From Microbacterium sp. (lineage in GTDB: Bacteria > Actinomycetota > Actinomycetes > Actinomycetales > Microbacteriaceae): a stretch of DNA of 64,000 nt. The first letter of the stretch is position 1. Every line of letters begins with the position of its first letter. The stretch lies in NCBI RefSeq assembly GCF_031179285.1, contig NZ_JAPSHY010000004.1, forward strand, positions 155,198 through 219,197. The letters are read 5' to 3'. Positions 18,037-26,850 of this stretch are shown here, one piece after another. The notes beneath the pieces are model-generated. The model made no database searches, was not told the origin of the DNA, and saw nothing but the letters and a program-made list of their open reading frames with translations. The position numbers and the translations under genes were made by a program.

Positions 18037-19022
18037 GCGTTGTCCTTCCAGAGGATGTAGGCGATGACCGTCCCCTTGGGAACGGCCAGTGGATGCTCAG
18101 CGCTCGTGACCGAAGTCTCAATGCCGACGATTCGGCCCGTCGTGGTCGACAGGAGCAGCGTTGCAGTCTCACCGGGCGTGCTCATGCTCGCCTGCAGACC
18201 GAGTACGTCGCGACCGAGCCGGTCCTGGGTCGTCCCGAGCACTTTGAGGTTTGGGTAGTCCAACAGTGCTCCGAGGAACCTGGCGTGCTGTTCGTTCGTG
18301 AGGGTCCATTCCCCGAAGACGTCCAGCACGGCCCAGAAAGCATCGCCCGCGGGCGCGCCGGCGGCGAGGGGTGCGTACTCGTTCAGGAGTCCACGGATAC
18401 GTTCCTCATCCAGCAGGGCGGCGTCCTGAAGTATCGCGGGGTACTCGCCGGCAGCGAAGTGGGTTTCGTCGATGAGCGTTCCGGGCTTGAGTCCTGATGC
18501 CAGCGCCTGGTCTCCATCCGCCGTGTACGTCTCGCCCGCAGTTACTCTCCGCACCCCGGAGAGGTCGGCTTGCCACGAGAGCTCGGTCACGATGGGCTCG
18601 ATGAACGTGACCTCCTGGGGTTCACCCTGGTCGCTGACTACCAGCCGCCATGACGTGGACTGTGCTGCCCGCTGCGGAGCCGGGGGAACGGGGCTGACAG
18701 CCTCGGCCAGATGGTTCTGTGCCATGCGAATGGCCTCCTCTGCGGTGAGGGGTGATTCTGAATAGGAGAGAGGCGCCGGGCCGTAGGCCACTGCCGGCTG
18801 CTGCCCAACGGGCCCGAGCACCGCGAAGAGCATCGTCACGATGACGCTCAGTGCCGCCACAGGCGCGGTAATCGCAGCAGCGAGTACCAGCGTTCGCCGA
18901 CGGACAGGTGTGGCGATGATCCGTTCCCGTACCGCGAGCTGACGGGCCGTGAGCGGCGCCCCGGAGGGCGTGCTCGCCGGATTCAGCAGACGGAGCTTCT
19001 CATCGAGCTCATCGTCGTTCAT
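18033..19022 (-). CDS. membrane-anchored CU044_5270-like protein, possible anti-sigma partner
   Basis: 329-aa protein with a cytoplasmic N-terminus (residues 1-42), one membrane segment at about 44-68 (TLVLAAAITAPVAALSVIVT) and a large outside domain. In actinobacteria such proteins (CU044_5270 family) are often encoded right after an ECF sigma factor. I chose the ATG at 19022 because AGGTGAGG lies just before it; a GTG at 19031 is possible. It overlaps the sigma gene by 14 bp, so coupling is likely. A role as anti-sigma factor is inference. Confidence 0.65.
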   Translation of the reverse strand: MNDDELDEKLRLLNPASTPSGAPLTARQLAVRERIIATPVRRRTLVLAAAITAPVAALSVIVTMLFAVLGPVGQQPAVAYGPAPLSYSESPLTAEEAIRMAQNHLAEAVSPVPPAPQRAAQSTSWRLVVSDQGEPQEVTFIEPIVTELSWQADLSGVRRVTAGETYTADGDQALASGLKPGTLIDETHFAAGEYPAILQDAALLDEERIRGLLNEYAPLAAGAPAGDAFWAVLDVFGEWTLTNEQHARFLGALLDYPNLKVLGTTQDRLGRDVLGLQASMSTPGETATLLLSTTTGRIVGIETSVTSAEHPLAVPKGTVIAYILWKDNA

Positions 19023-19548
19023 CGACCTCACCTACCTTCCGCGCGACATCGAGGAAGTTCCTGAGTCGGTTGCGGGCCCTATGCAGACGCGTCCACACCG
19101 ACCCCGGGCGAATCCGAAGGGTTTCTGCTACCTCGCCCGCCGTCATCCCGTCCCAGTACGTCAGTCGGATGACCTGGAAGTCGCTGGAGGAGAGCTGACG
19201 CAGGGCCTCTTCGAGGGCGATGATGTCAAGCGAGTCAACGGGCTCCGACGCGACTTCTGCCATCCGCTCGACAGTGGCCATCGCATTCTTCTTCCGGTCC
19301 TCCCGGCGCTGGAAGTCGCGTGTCTTGTGCATGGCCGTGCGGATCAGCCACGGGAGGCCGAAGGGGTCGCGTCGGTCGAACTTCTGCCATGCCACGCTGA
19401 AGACCTCCGCCGCGATGTCTTCAGCGGCTGTGTGGTCGGAGACCTGACCCTCGACGAATCGAAGGACCCGCACGAAGTGAAGGTCGAACATCTCGCGGAA
19501 GGCCTCACCCGCGAGCCGGCGCTCTTCCGGGGAGTTCTTCCTTGTCAC
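19009..19548 (-). CDS. ECF RNA polymerase sigma factor
   Basis: 179-aa sigma-70 family protein with region 2 (residues about 18-85, including AAEDIAAEVFSVAWQKF) and region 4 (about 112-168, LTYWDGMTAGEVAETLRI then GSVWTRLHRARNRL). No region 3 is present, as in ECF sigmas. GTG start with GGGAG nine bases upstream. It leads a three-gene operon with the membrane protein and the secreted I36-like protein, a typical cell-envelope signalling layout. The target promoters are unknown. Confidence 0.85.
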   Translation of the reverse strand: MTRKNSPEERRLAGEAFREMFDLHFVRVLRFVEGQVSDHTAAEDIAAEVFSVAWQKFDRRDPFGLPWLIRTAMHKTRDFQRREDRKKNAMATVERMAEVASEPVDSLDIIALEEALRQLSSSDFQVIRLTYWDGMTAGEVAETLRIRPGSVWTRLHRARNRLRNFLDVARKVGEVDERR

Positions 19549-19876
19549 GCTTATCGACTCCCGGCGCCGTCTATGGTGGCTCTACCGGCCCACTGTAGCC
19601 TCGGTCTGCGACCCGGAAAGCACGTTGGTGAAGTGAGTAAGGACTTCGCTTCATCGGCAACGAGAAGAGATGTACGGGCGCCGCAGCCGTTCAGGTGTCG
19701 GTCGTGTGGGTGAAATCTCGTCCTGACGTCCATGTCCGTGCCGTATCTGGTGGTCGCCGTCTCGCACCTGTCGTAGTCCCAGCGGACTACGGCAAGTTGA
19801 TACTCCCGTACGATGACGCGGTCGGCTCCGTCGGGGATCGTGGACACAGATGCCCCGACAACGAATGGAGCCCGTC
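19549..19876. other. 328-bp upstream region of the ECF operon
   Basis: No recognised gene. On the minus strand a 98-codon frame (19551-19847, GTG start) ends two bases before the sigma start. Its first half (VREYQLAVVRWDYDR) looks protein-like, the rest does not. It could be a small leader protein coupled to the sigma gene or chance. No clear autoregulatory ECF promoter could be picked out by eye. Confidence 0.4.
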
Positions 19877-20056
19877 ATGTCCGCAGGAATCGAACGCGAC
19901 GACGTCGAGACCGGAGAGCCGCCGGTCGATGCGACCTACGCGCTTCTCACCGCTGCCGCAGGGTCGCTGGTCACGGTGCGGACTCGCGCCACGGCATACG
20001 TCAGCACGATGGCACTGGCCACACCGGTCGCCGCGACCTCGCCGATCGGGCGATGA
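19877..20056 (+). CDS. small protein, unknown
   Basis: 59-aa open frame with a good ribosome binding site (TGGAG six bases before the ATG). The C-terminal half is hydrophobic/alanine-rich but not a clear membrane segment. Its TGA overlaps the ATG of the next small gene. No family recognised. The two could be pieces of one ancestral gene split by a frameshift. Confidence 0.35.
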   Translation: MSAGIERDDVETGEPPVDATYALLTAAAGSLVTVRTRATAYVSTMALATPVAATSPIGR

Positions 20057-20268
20057 TGAACGTGCTGCGCAGCGCCGGCGAGTCGACGCTCTCGGCCACC
20101 TTCTACGTCGCCGAGGCGGTGGCGGTCATCTTCTGCGCGATGCTGATGGCCTGCGTCGTGCTCATCTCGTTCGTCGTGCGCGAGTTCGCACGGGGAGCGG
20201 AACGTCGCCGGACTCGCACGCCGTCGCGCACGCGACCGGCGACAGTCTCGCTCCGATCCGCTCACTGA
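20053..20268 (+). CDS. small single-pass membrane protein, unknown
   Basis: 71-aa open frame with a strong hydrophobic segment at residues 16-45 (FYVAEAVAVIFCAMLMACVV onward) and a basic Arg-rich tail. It has no ribosome binding site of its own but starts inside the stop of the previous frame, suggesting coupled translation. It overlaps the convergent tsnR-like gene by seven bases at the end. Confidence 0.4.
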   Translation: MMNVLRSAGESTLSATFYVAEAVAVIFCAMLMACVVLISFVVREFARGAERRRTRTPSRTRPATVSLRSAH

Positions 20269-21101
20269 GTGCGGTGTCGGCTCAGGTGCTCGTAGAGCGC
20301 GATGCCGGCCGCGACCGACACGTTCAGCGATTCGACGTTCGAGCTCATCGGGATCGCGTACCGGTGGTCGGTGACCGCCTCCAGGTCAGCGGAGATGCCG
20401 TGGCGTTCACCACCGAGAACGAGGGCGAGGCGCTCCTCGACGGTGCGGATCGTGTGCAGTGGCTGAGCGGCATCCGCCGTGAGGGCGGCGATGGTGATCC
20501 GTTCTCGTGCGAGGAAGGCGGCGCACTGCACGCGGGTCGCGACGACGAGGGGCGTGGCGAACACCAGGCCGCGGCTTGCTCGGATGAGGCGACGGTCCAG
20601 AGGAGTACGCAGGCCGCTCTCGAGCAGGATGAGTCCCGCGGCCCCCAGCGCGCAGGCCGTGCGGGCGATCGCCCCGATGTTGCCGACCAGCTGCACCCCG
20701 TCGAGGATGACGATGTCGCCCGGCCGTCGCGCGAGCTCGTCCAGTGACCACGGTCGCGGCGCGCGGGCGATCGCGAACACGCGCGCCTGCTTCTGATCGC
20801 CGAAAAGGTCTCGCGCGACGCTGTCAGAGATGACGAAGCGGGGCACGGCGGGGTCGACATCGCCGAGCAGCCGAGGATCACGGCGAACGGCGGAGTGCGT
20901 GGCGTGGATGCTGTCGAGGAGGATGCCGGATTCGACCGCCTGCGCGATGTTCTCCTCGTCGTCGATGATGAAGACATTCGGCGTCGCTGAGCGACTGCGC
21001 AGCACATCGGCAGTGCGTCGCGCGACCGGATGACGGGCGCTGTCGACGGACTGCCCCCACGTCCTGGCGGTCGGCGTCTCCATGATCGTCGCTGGCATCA
21101 T
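20262..21101 (-). CDS. tsnR: TsnR/NshR-like 23S rRNA (adenosine-2'-O)-methyltransferase
   Basis: 279-aa SpoU/TrmH-class (SPOUT) methyltransferase that resembles the thiostrepton-resistance enzymes TsnR/NshR over most of its length. Shared blocks are VFAIARAPRPW, GDIVILDGVQLVGNIGAIAR (141-148 is NIGAIART), DRRLIRASRGLVF, and the knot motif MSSNVESLNVSVAAGIALYE at 252-271. TsnR methylates the 2'-OH of A1067 in 23S rRNA and blocks thiopeptide binding. The N-terminal domain matches the TsnR RNA-binding half in length. It lies 57 bp downstream of a TipA-like gene on the same strand. Substrate is inferred from similarity; a housekeeping TrmH is less likely. Confidence 0.8.
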   Translation of the reverse strand: MMPATIMETPTARTWGQSVDSARHPVARRTADVLRSRSATPNVFIIDDEENIAQAVESGILLDSIHATHSAVRRDPRLLGDVDPAVPRFVISDSVARDLFGDQKQARVFAIARAPRPWSLDELARRPGDIVILDGVQLVGNIGAIARTACALGAAGLILLESGLRTPLDRRLIRASRGLVFATPLVVATRVQCAAFLARERITIAALTADAAQPLHTIRTVEERLALVLGGERHGISADLEAVTDHRYAIPMSSNVESLNVSVAAGIALYEHLSRHRTQ

Positions 21102-21158
21102 GTCACTCAGCGTGAGGGTTGACGCGACGTCAGGGTCAAGCGGGGCGCACCGCCGGCC

Positions 21159-22019
21159 TCACTCCCAGGCGGCGGTCGCCGGGTCGATCCCGTGGCGGCG
21201 GGCATTCGCATCGATGACCGTCGCGAGCCAGCCGCCGAGGCCGGGCTCCAGGTCGTCGAAGTGGGCGCGGAATCGTCCGTCTTCGACATAGTGGCGACCG
21301 AGGCACACGTGCATCGAGTGCGTGCACGCGAACATCTGACCGATCATCGCCCGGTGACGCTCCGCGAGACTGTTCGCCGCGTCGCTCCCCGCGGTGACCC
21401 CGGCGCGCTTCGCTTCTGCCAGTTCGGCGTAGAGGGCTTCTCCCTCCGCGTTCATCCGTCGCCGTTCGGCATCCGAGAGGCCGGTGGCGTTCTGCTCGAA
21501 CTGCGACCACTCATCGGAGGCGCCCCAGCGCTCGCGGGCCTCCACCGCCCAGTCCTCGCGCCAGCCGCGGCCGAAGATCTCGGCCTGTTGCCGGGCGGTG
21601 AGCGTCGTTCCGGATTCGCGAGAGGAGAGGATCTGATCGACCGCTCCCGCCATCCGCTGCAGCCTGCCGATGCGTTCCTCCAGCAGGGCCCGCTGCTGAC
21701 GTAGCTGCGCCGTCTCATCGACGGCGGGGTCGTCGAGCAGGTCGCCGATCTGCGTGAGGCTGAATCCGAGTTCCTGATACACCAGCACGCGGTGGATCCG
21801 TCCCACATCATCAGCGGAGTAGGCACGGTAGCCTCCGGCGGTTCGTCCGTCAGGGACCACCAGGCCGACGGCATCCCAGTGATGCAGGGTGCGGATGCTG
21901 ATCCCGACCAGCGAGGCGACTTCGCCCACCGTCAGCTCACGCGCCGGTCGGGGGGTGTACTCCTCGCCGGCCACGGCGCGAAGCCACGGCGCCATCGATT
22001 CGGGAACGTTCATGGCCAC
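21159..22019 (-). CDS. tipA: TipA-like MerR regulator with TipAS thiopeptide-binding domain
   Basis: 286-aa protein. A MerR DNA-binding domain (residues 29-96, LTVGEVASLVGISIRTLHHW) is followed by a dimerisation helix and a TipAS domain (about 143-280). The two cysteines of TipAS that lie seven residues apart, one of which is alkylated by thiostrepton in Streptomyces, are present as Cys232 and Cys239 in ACTHSMHVCLG. The RERWG motif is also shared. TipA activates genes when bound to thiopeptides. A 28-residue N-terminal extension is unusual. The GTG start at 22019 has GGGAGGA ten bases upstream. It is upstream of the tsnR-like gene. Confidence 0.85.
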   Translation of the reverse strand: MAMNVPESMAPWLRAVAGEEYTPRPARELTVGEVASLVGISIRTLHHWDAVGLVVPDGRTAGGYRAYSADDVGRIHRVLVYQELGFSLTQIGDLLDDPAVDETAQLRQQRALLEERIGRLQRMAGAVDQILSSRESGTTLTARQQAEIFGRGWREDWAVEARERWGASDEWSQFEQNATGLSDAERRRMNAEGEALYAELAEAKRAGVTAGSDAANSLAERHRAMIGQMFACTHSMHVCLGRHYVEDGRFRAHFDDLEPGLGGWLATVIDANARRHGIDPATAAWE

Positions 22020-22089
22020 AGTCCAGCCGTCCTCCCTCTGCCTCTCCGGCTGATGTCGTACTCATCCTCCCATCCATGTTCAGTCCGGC

Positions 22090-22108
22090 ACCGGCACCCT
22101 TCGCCGGT
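22090..22108. promoter_or_regulatory. inverted repeat upstream of tipA-like gene
   Basis: ACCGGC (22090-22095) and GCCGGT (22103-22108) with seven bases between, 71 bp before the tipA-like start and 64 bp before the divergent epimerase gene. MerR regulators bind such dyads in promoter spacers; no clear -35/-10 pair was identified, so this is a weak candidate. Confidence 0.25.
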
Positions 22109-22172
22109 CGCGATTAGTGTGGGGGAATCGCACCGGTATGCGGGCGACACTCGCTGACCATCGGAGGCGGCC

Positions 22173-23063
22173 ATGGCTCGACGGATCGTCATCAGCGGCG
22201 GATCGGGACTCATCGGCTCGGCGCTGTCGGAGTCGCTTCGAGCCGACGGCGTCACGGTCACCACTCTCGTGCGACGTCCGCCGCGACACGCGAATGAACG
22301 GCAGTGGGCGCCGGGGGAGCGGGACCTCGATCCGGACGTTCTCGCCGGTGCGGACACGGTCGTCGCGCTCGGAGGAGCGAGCGTCGGGCGGCTCCCGTGG
22401 ACGCGGCGCTACCGGGCGGAACTCGTCGGGTCTCGCCGCCGATCCACCAGGACAATCGCGACAGCGGTGCGCGCACTCGCTGCTGACGCTCCCGCGTTCG
22501 TCTCCGCGTCCGCGGTCGGCTATTACGGTTCCACTCCCGGCCGTGTGCTCACCGAGCAGTCACCCGCCGGAGACACCTTCCTCGCGAAGCTCTGCGTCGC
22601 TTGGGAGGAGGAAGCACGGCGAGCCGGAGAAGACGCGCGCATCGCGCTCCTGCGCACCGCTCCCGTCATCCACCGACAGGGCGTGCTGGCGCCTCTCATC
22701 CGGCTGACGGCGTTCGGCGTCGCCGGGCCCGTCGGTCCCGGCACTCAGATCTGGCCCTGGATCTCCCTCGATGACGAGGTGAGGGCGATCCGGCACGTCA
22801 TCGACGCGGACCTCGACGGGCCGGTGAACCTGACGGGTCCGACACCGGCGTCAGCGAACGAGATCGGCCGCGCGCTCGCTCAGCGCATGCGCCGCCCGTT
22901 CTGGCTTCCGGCGCCGACGTGGGCGATGCGGCTGGCCCTGAGCCGGGCGGCGACGGACTCGCTGCTGGTCTCGGATGCCGACGTGCGGCCCGCCGTACTG
23001 GAGAAAACCGGCTTCGTGTTCACGCACTCGACGGCGAAGGCGGCGGTCGCCGCCGCCGTCTGA
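22173..23063 (+). CDS. TIGR01777-family NAD(P)-dependent epimerase-like protein
   Basis: 296-aa SDR-extended protein of the TIGR01777 (YfcH/SulA-like) family. The Rossmann motif GGSGLIGSAL is at residues 9-18, the family motif ALGGASVG near 66-73, SASAVGYYG near 110-118, and the C-terminal domain (DUF1731) is present. The substrate is unknown for the whole family. It is divergent from the tipA-like gene. Confidence 0.85.
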   Translation: MARRIVISGGSGLIGSALSESLRADGVTVTTLVRRPPRHANERQWAPGERDLDPDVLAGADTVVALGGASVGRLPWTRRYRAELVGSRRRSTRTIATAVRALAADAPAFVSASAVGYYGSTPGRVLTEQSPAGDTFLAKLCVAWEEEARRAGEDARIALLRTAPVIHRQGVLAPLIRLTAFGVAGPVGPGTQIWPWISLDDEVRAIRHVIDADLDGPVNLTGPTPASANEIGRALAQRMRRPFWLPAPTWAMRLALSRAATDSLLVSDADVRPAVLEKTGFVFTHSTAKAAVAAAV

Positions 23064-23070
23064 CCCGGGG

Positions 23071-23922
23071 TCAGGACTCCTCGTGCGTCCTGGGATCACC
23101 GTCGAACAGCCGGCCATCGGGGCGGCCGAGCGCACTGATAGCGGCGACCTCGGCATCTTCAAGCTGCACGGACGCGGCAGCGAGGTTCGAGATCTGGTGC
23201 TCGAGGGATGCGGCCTTGGGAATGGCGACCGTGCCGCGCGCGACATGCCAGGCCAGCACCGCCTGGGCCGCGGTGATCCCGTGCGCTGCCGCGACCTCGA
23301 CGATCACCGGTTCCTCGAGCAGTTCCCGCCCTCGCCCGAGGGGGCTCCACGCCTCGGTGATGATGCCCCGGTCGCGGTGGTACGCGAGCTGGTCCTCCTG
23401 GGGGAAGTAGGGGTGCACTTCGATCTGATTCACGACCGGGCGCACGCCCGTCTCCCGCTCGACGCGCTCGAGGTGCTCCGGGAGGAAGTTGGAGACTCCG
23501 ATCTGGCGCACGGTGCCGCGTGACCGCGCGTCGACCAGTGCACTCCACGCCTGCACGTACTCGTCCTGACTCGGATTCGGCCAGTGGATGAGGTGCAGAT
23601 CGGTCGCGTCCAGACCCAGCCGGAAGCGGCTCTCTTCGATGCTCGTCCGAGCACGCTCGGTGCGGTGATGGCGTCCGGGGAGCTTCGTGGTCACGATGAT
23701 CTGTGCGCGATCGACGTCCGCGTCGGCGACCCCGCGCCCGACGGAACCCTCGTTCTCGTAGTTGAAGGCAGAATCGACCAGTCGATAGCCGGCGCCGAGC
23801 GCGGTGGTGACGGCCGCAGCGCCGGCCTCGCCGTTGAGACCGTACGTACCGAGCCCGATCGCGGGCAGGGCGAAGCCGTTGTGCGCGGTGAACAGGGGGA
23901 CGGTGACGGACGGGGTGCTCAC
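23071..23922 (-). CDS. aldo/keto reductase
   Basis: 283-aa AKR of the 2,5-diketo-D-gluconate reductase-like class. The catalytic tetrad is complete: Asp50, Tyr55 (DSAFNYENE), Lys80 (TTKL) and His113 (LIHWP). The NADPH-binding IPKAAS motif is near the C-terminus. The substrate cannot be told from sequence. It converges with the epimerase gene after seven bp. Confidence 0.9.
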   Translation of the reverse strand: MSTPSVTVPLFTAHNGFALPAIGLGTYGLNGEAGAAAVTTALGAGYRLVDSAFNYENEGSVGRGVADADVDRAQIIVTTKLPGRHHRTERARTSIEESRFRLGLDATDLHLIHWPNPSQDEYVQAWSALVDARSRGTVRQIGVSNFLPEHLERVERETGVRPVVNQIEVHPYFPQEDQLAYHRDRGIITEAWSPLGRGRELLEEPVIVEVAAAHGITAAQAVLAWHVARGTVAIPKAASLEHQISNLAAASVQLEDAEVAAISALGRPDGRLFDGDPRTHEES

Positions 23923-23964
23923 GGTGCTCCTTCGAGTCGGTTGCCTCCAGCGTACGCTGGAGCG

Positions 23965-24390
23965 ATGGTCTCAGCAGGTGCCGGCGCTCTCCGAGACGCG
24001 CCATGTCCGTGCTTCTCCGGAGACCGTTTCGACAGGTGCTGCGGGCCTGTCGTCGACGGCACGGCCGCACCTACCGCGGAGCGGCTGATGCGATCCCGCT
24101 ACACCGCATTCGCCCTCGGCCGGGCCGACCACCTGCTCGCCAGCTGGCATCCGTCCACGCGGCCGCACTCGATCGAACTCGAGGACGACGTCGAGTGGCG
24201 CCGGCTCGTCATCGTGGACACAGAGCGCGGCGGGCCGTTCGATCGAGACGGCGTTGTCGAGTTCGAGGCGCACTGGCGCGCCACCGACGCACGCGGAATG
24301 CTGCGCGAGCGGAGCCGCTTCGTGCGTGAGGATCGTCGTTGGCTGTACGTCGACGGGGATGTCGCCCCAGCGGCTAAGTTGGGAATGTGA
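23965..24390 (+). CDS. YchJ/UPF0225 family SEC-C motif protein
   Basis: 141-aa protein with an N-terminal SEC-C zinc motif (CPCFSGDRFDRCCG, residues 15-28) and the YchJ core with LMRSRYTAFALGRADHLLAS and ERSRFVRE. E. coli YchJ has no firm function. The start at 23965 leaves a short lead before the cysteine cluster. It overlaps the next gene by four bases and is probably co-transcribed with it. Confidence 0.85.
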   Translation: MVSAGAGALRDAPCPCFSGDRFDRCCGPVVDGTAAPTAERLMRSRYTAFALGRADHLLASWHPSTRPHSIELEDDVEWRRLVIVDTERGGPFDRDGVVEFEAHWRATDARGMLRERSRFVREDRRWLYVDGDVAPAAKLGM

Positions 24391-25118
24391 ACGCCAGCCC
24401 CGAAAACCAGCGCACCCTGCTCGACGTCGCCGACCTCGATCGGCGCATCGCGCAGGCCGAGCGTGCGCGCACGCAACCGGCGCAGGCCGCGAGGATCAGT
24501 GAGCTCTCGGCGCTCCGCCAGCAGCAGCTGCGCGAACTCACCGCGCTGACCGGAGCGCGCGACGACGCACGCACCGAGCTCACGCGATTGGAGTCCGACG
24601 TCACGGTCGCCGAGCAGCGTCGGGCGCGCGACGCGGAACGCCTCGCCGCCTCGGCGAACTCGAAGGAGGCGCAGGCGCTCGAGCACGAACTCGCCAGCCT
24701 CGCCAAGCGCCTCAGTGATCTCGAGGATGCCGAGCTCGATGTGATGGGCCGACTCGAGGATGCCGAGGCCGCCGTCGCCGCGCAGCAGGCGCTCATCGAC
24801 GCGACGACCGCAGAGGGCACCGCGATCACCGTGCAGGCGAAGGCGGACATGGCAGCGGCGACCGACCTCGTAGCGCAACTCGGGCGTGACCGTGCGGCCA
24901 TCGTCGGTTCTCTCCCGGCTGACCTCGTCGCCGAATATGAGCGACGCGCCGCAAAGAACTCCGGCGCGGCGCTGCTGACGCGAGCGACCTGCGAGGGGTG
25001 CCGCATGATGCTCTCGGGCACCGACCTCAATGACATCCGGCGTGCCGCACCGGAGGCGGTCGTCTCGTGCCCCGAGTGCGGTTGCATCCTCGTCCGCACG
25101 GAGGAGTCCGGCCTGTGA
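24387..25118 (+). CDS. C4-type zinc ribbon, coiled-coil protein
   Basis: 243-aa protein: residues 10-165 form a long coiled coil rich in Ala, Glu and Arg, and the C-terminus is a zinc ribbon with CEGC (about 205-208) and CPEC (about 228-231). This family (called CdsZ in recent work) is conserved in actinobacteria and many bacteria; no certain function is assigned here. GTG start overlapping the stop of the YchJ-type gene. Confidence 0.85.
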   Translation: MNASPENQRTLLDVADLDRRIAQAERARTQPAQAARISELSALRQQQLRELTALTGARDDARTELTRLESDVTVAEQRRARDAERLAASANSKEAQALEHELASLAKRLSDLEDAELDVMGRLEDAEAAVAAQQALIDATTAEGTAITVQAKADMAAATDLVAQLGRDRAAIVGSLPADLVAEYERRAAKNSGAALLTRATCEGCRMMLSGTDLNDIRRAAPEAVVSCPECGCILVRTEESGL

Positions 25119-25142
25119 TCGCGCTCCGAAGCGCATGAGTCG

Positions 25143-26840
25143 GTGACATCACCGCCCGGGCCGCGCGAGGAACGCCGCATCGCTCTCGTCGAGAGCGGAC
25201 CCGGCAGGTTCACGGCGATCGACGTCGACGAGGCGGGGCGCGAGCGACAGTGGGTGACGGTGGAGCGGTCCGTGCTCGCCGAGTGGGTCCGCGACGCGGA
25301 GCGGGACAATCCGCGTTGGATCATCCGCAGCGCCAGGGAGATCTACCCCGGACTTCTGTCTGCCGGCGCTCGGATGACCCGCACGCACGACCTCATGCTG
25401 AGCCACGCGATCCTTCGCGACACCGCCGCCGTGCCGCATCCGCTTCCCCCTTCCTCCGATTGGACCTCTCGGGAGCCGATCGCCGAGGCGCCGGCCCTCT
25501 TCGACGTCGTGGAGCGAGCCGCAGCGGACCCTGTCGCAGAAGTCCTCGATCAGTACAGGGCGCAGCGTCAGGTCATCGGTGCTGCCGCCGACGGGCGCCT
25601 CGGGTTGCTGTGCGCCGCGGAGTCGGCCGGCGGCCTCGTAGCGGAAGAGCTGCGCGCGGCAGGCCTGCCGTGGGACGTGGCGACGCACGAGGCGATCCTC
25701 ACCGAGACGCTCGGCACGCGTCCGATCGCGGGTGGTCTGCCGAGCCGCATGGTGGAGCTCGGCGATCGCGTGCGCGAGCTGCTGGGCGATCCCCAGCTGC
25801 ACCTCGACAGTCAGCCGCGGCTGCTGCGCGCGCTTCATCGCGTGGGAGTGCATGCCGAATCGACAGGGCGGTGGGAGCTCGCCAAATACGAGCATCCGGT
25901 GATCGAGCCGTTGCTGGCCTACAAGAAGCTCTCCCGGCTGCTCAGCGCCAACGGGTGGTCGTGGCTGGCGGAGTGGGTGCACGAGAACCGCTTCCGCCCC
26001 GTATACATCACCGGTGGTGTCGTCACCGGGCGGTGGGCGTCCTCCGGCGGCGGTGCTCTGCAGGTGCCGCGGAGCCTCCGGCCGGCCGTGCGCGCCGACG
26101 CCGGCTGGACGCTGGTGGTCGCCGACGTCGCGCAGCTGGAACCCCGGATGCTGGCGGCGATGGCGCGCGATGAGGCGATGGCGACGGCCGCACGCGGCGC
26201 CGACCTGTATGCCGGAGTCGTCGAGTCCGGCGCGGTGAGCACGCGCGAGGAAGCGAAGTACGCCGTACTCGGTGCGATGTACGGTGCGACGACCGGCGAC
26301 AGCGGTCGCCTGGTGCCGAGGCTGCGCAAGGTGTATCCGCGGGCGATGGGTCTCGTCGACGACGCGGCTCGCATCGGCGAGGACGGCGGGATCGTCTCCA
26401 CGTGGCTCGGGCGTTCATCGCCGCGGCCATCGGATGAGTGGAACTCGGTGCAGTCTCAGGCCACGGCCGCCGATGCCGACGCTGCGGAGGTGGCCCTCGC
26501 TCGCCGCCGAGCGCGGGACTGGGGACGCTTCACCCGCAATTTCGTGGTGCAGGGAACCGCCGCCGAATGGTCGCTGATCTGGCTCGCCGAGATCAGGCAC
26601 CGCCTGCGGCAGCTTCCGCAGGCCCTGACGCCGGCACCGGCATCCGGCCCGTTCGCGCGCGAGGCGCACCTGGCCTTCTTCCTGCACGACGAGGTGATCC
26701 TGCACGTGCCCGAAGAGTGCGCGGATGCCGCGGCCGACGCCGTCCGAGACGCAGCCGCAGTCGCCACCCGGCGCCTGTTCGGCTCGTTCCCCATCGATGT
26801 GCCGCTGGACCTGCGGATCGCGCTCACCGCCGCGAAGTAG
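25143..26840 (+). CDS. family A DNA polymerase-like protein (exonuclease/polymerase)
   Basis: 565-aa protein with a C-terminal Pol I palm. Motif A is VVADVAQLEPRMLA (near residue 330), motif B EEAKYAVLGAMYGATTGDSG (near 370-390) and motif C HDEV (near 520), so polymerase residues look intact. The N-terminal part is an exonuclease-like domain with poorly visible acidic residues. It is much shorter than PolA (about 880 aa). This separate actinobacterial family is usually annotated as bifunctional 3'-5' exonuclease/DNA polymerase, with a likely repair role that is inferred. Confidence 0.85.
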   Translation: MTSPPGPREERRIALVESGPGRFTAIDVDEAGRERQWVTVERSVLAEWVRDAERDNPRWIIRSAREIYPGLLSAGARMTRTHDLMLSHAILRDTAAVPHPLPPSSDWTSREPIAEAPALFDVVERAAADPVAEVLDQYRAQRQVIGAAADGRLGLLCAAESAGGLVAEELRAAGLPWDVATHEAILTETLGTRPIAGGLPSRMVELGDRVRELLGDPQLHLDSQPRLLRALHRVGVHAESTGRWELAKYEHPVIEPLLAYKKLSRLLSANGWSWLAEWVHENRFRPVYITGGVVTGRWASSGGGALQVPRSLRPAVRADAGWTLVVADVAQLEPRMLAAMARDEAMATAARGADLYAGVVESGAVSTREEAKYAVLGAMYGATTGDSGRLVPRLRKVYPRAMGLVDDAARIGEDGGIVSTWLGRSSPRPSDEWNSVQSQATAADADAAEVALARRRARDWGRFTRNFVVQGTAAEWSLIWLAEIRHRLRQLPQALTPAPASGPFAREAHLAFFLHDEVILHVPEECADAAADAVRDAAAVATRRLFGSFPIDVPLDLRIALTAAK

Positions 26841-26850
26841 GATGGGTCTC

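Noticed and set aside
20262..21101. TsnR-like gene considered as an ordinary housekeeping TrmH/RlmB methyltransferase
   Set aside because: The blocks VFAIARAPRPW, GDIVILDGVQLVGNIGAIAR and MSSNVESLNVS follow TsnR/NshR rather than RlmB, and the neighbour is a TipA-type gene. The alternative is not fully excluded.
16471..22019. Stretch after tRNA-Val considered as a prophage or integrative element
   Set aside because: No integrase, no repeated tRNA 3' end was found, and the genes are small and few. It looks accessory, but mobility cannot be supported.
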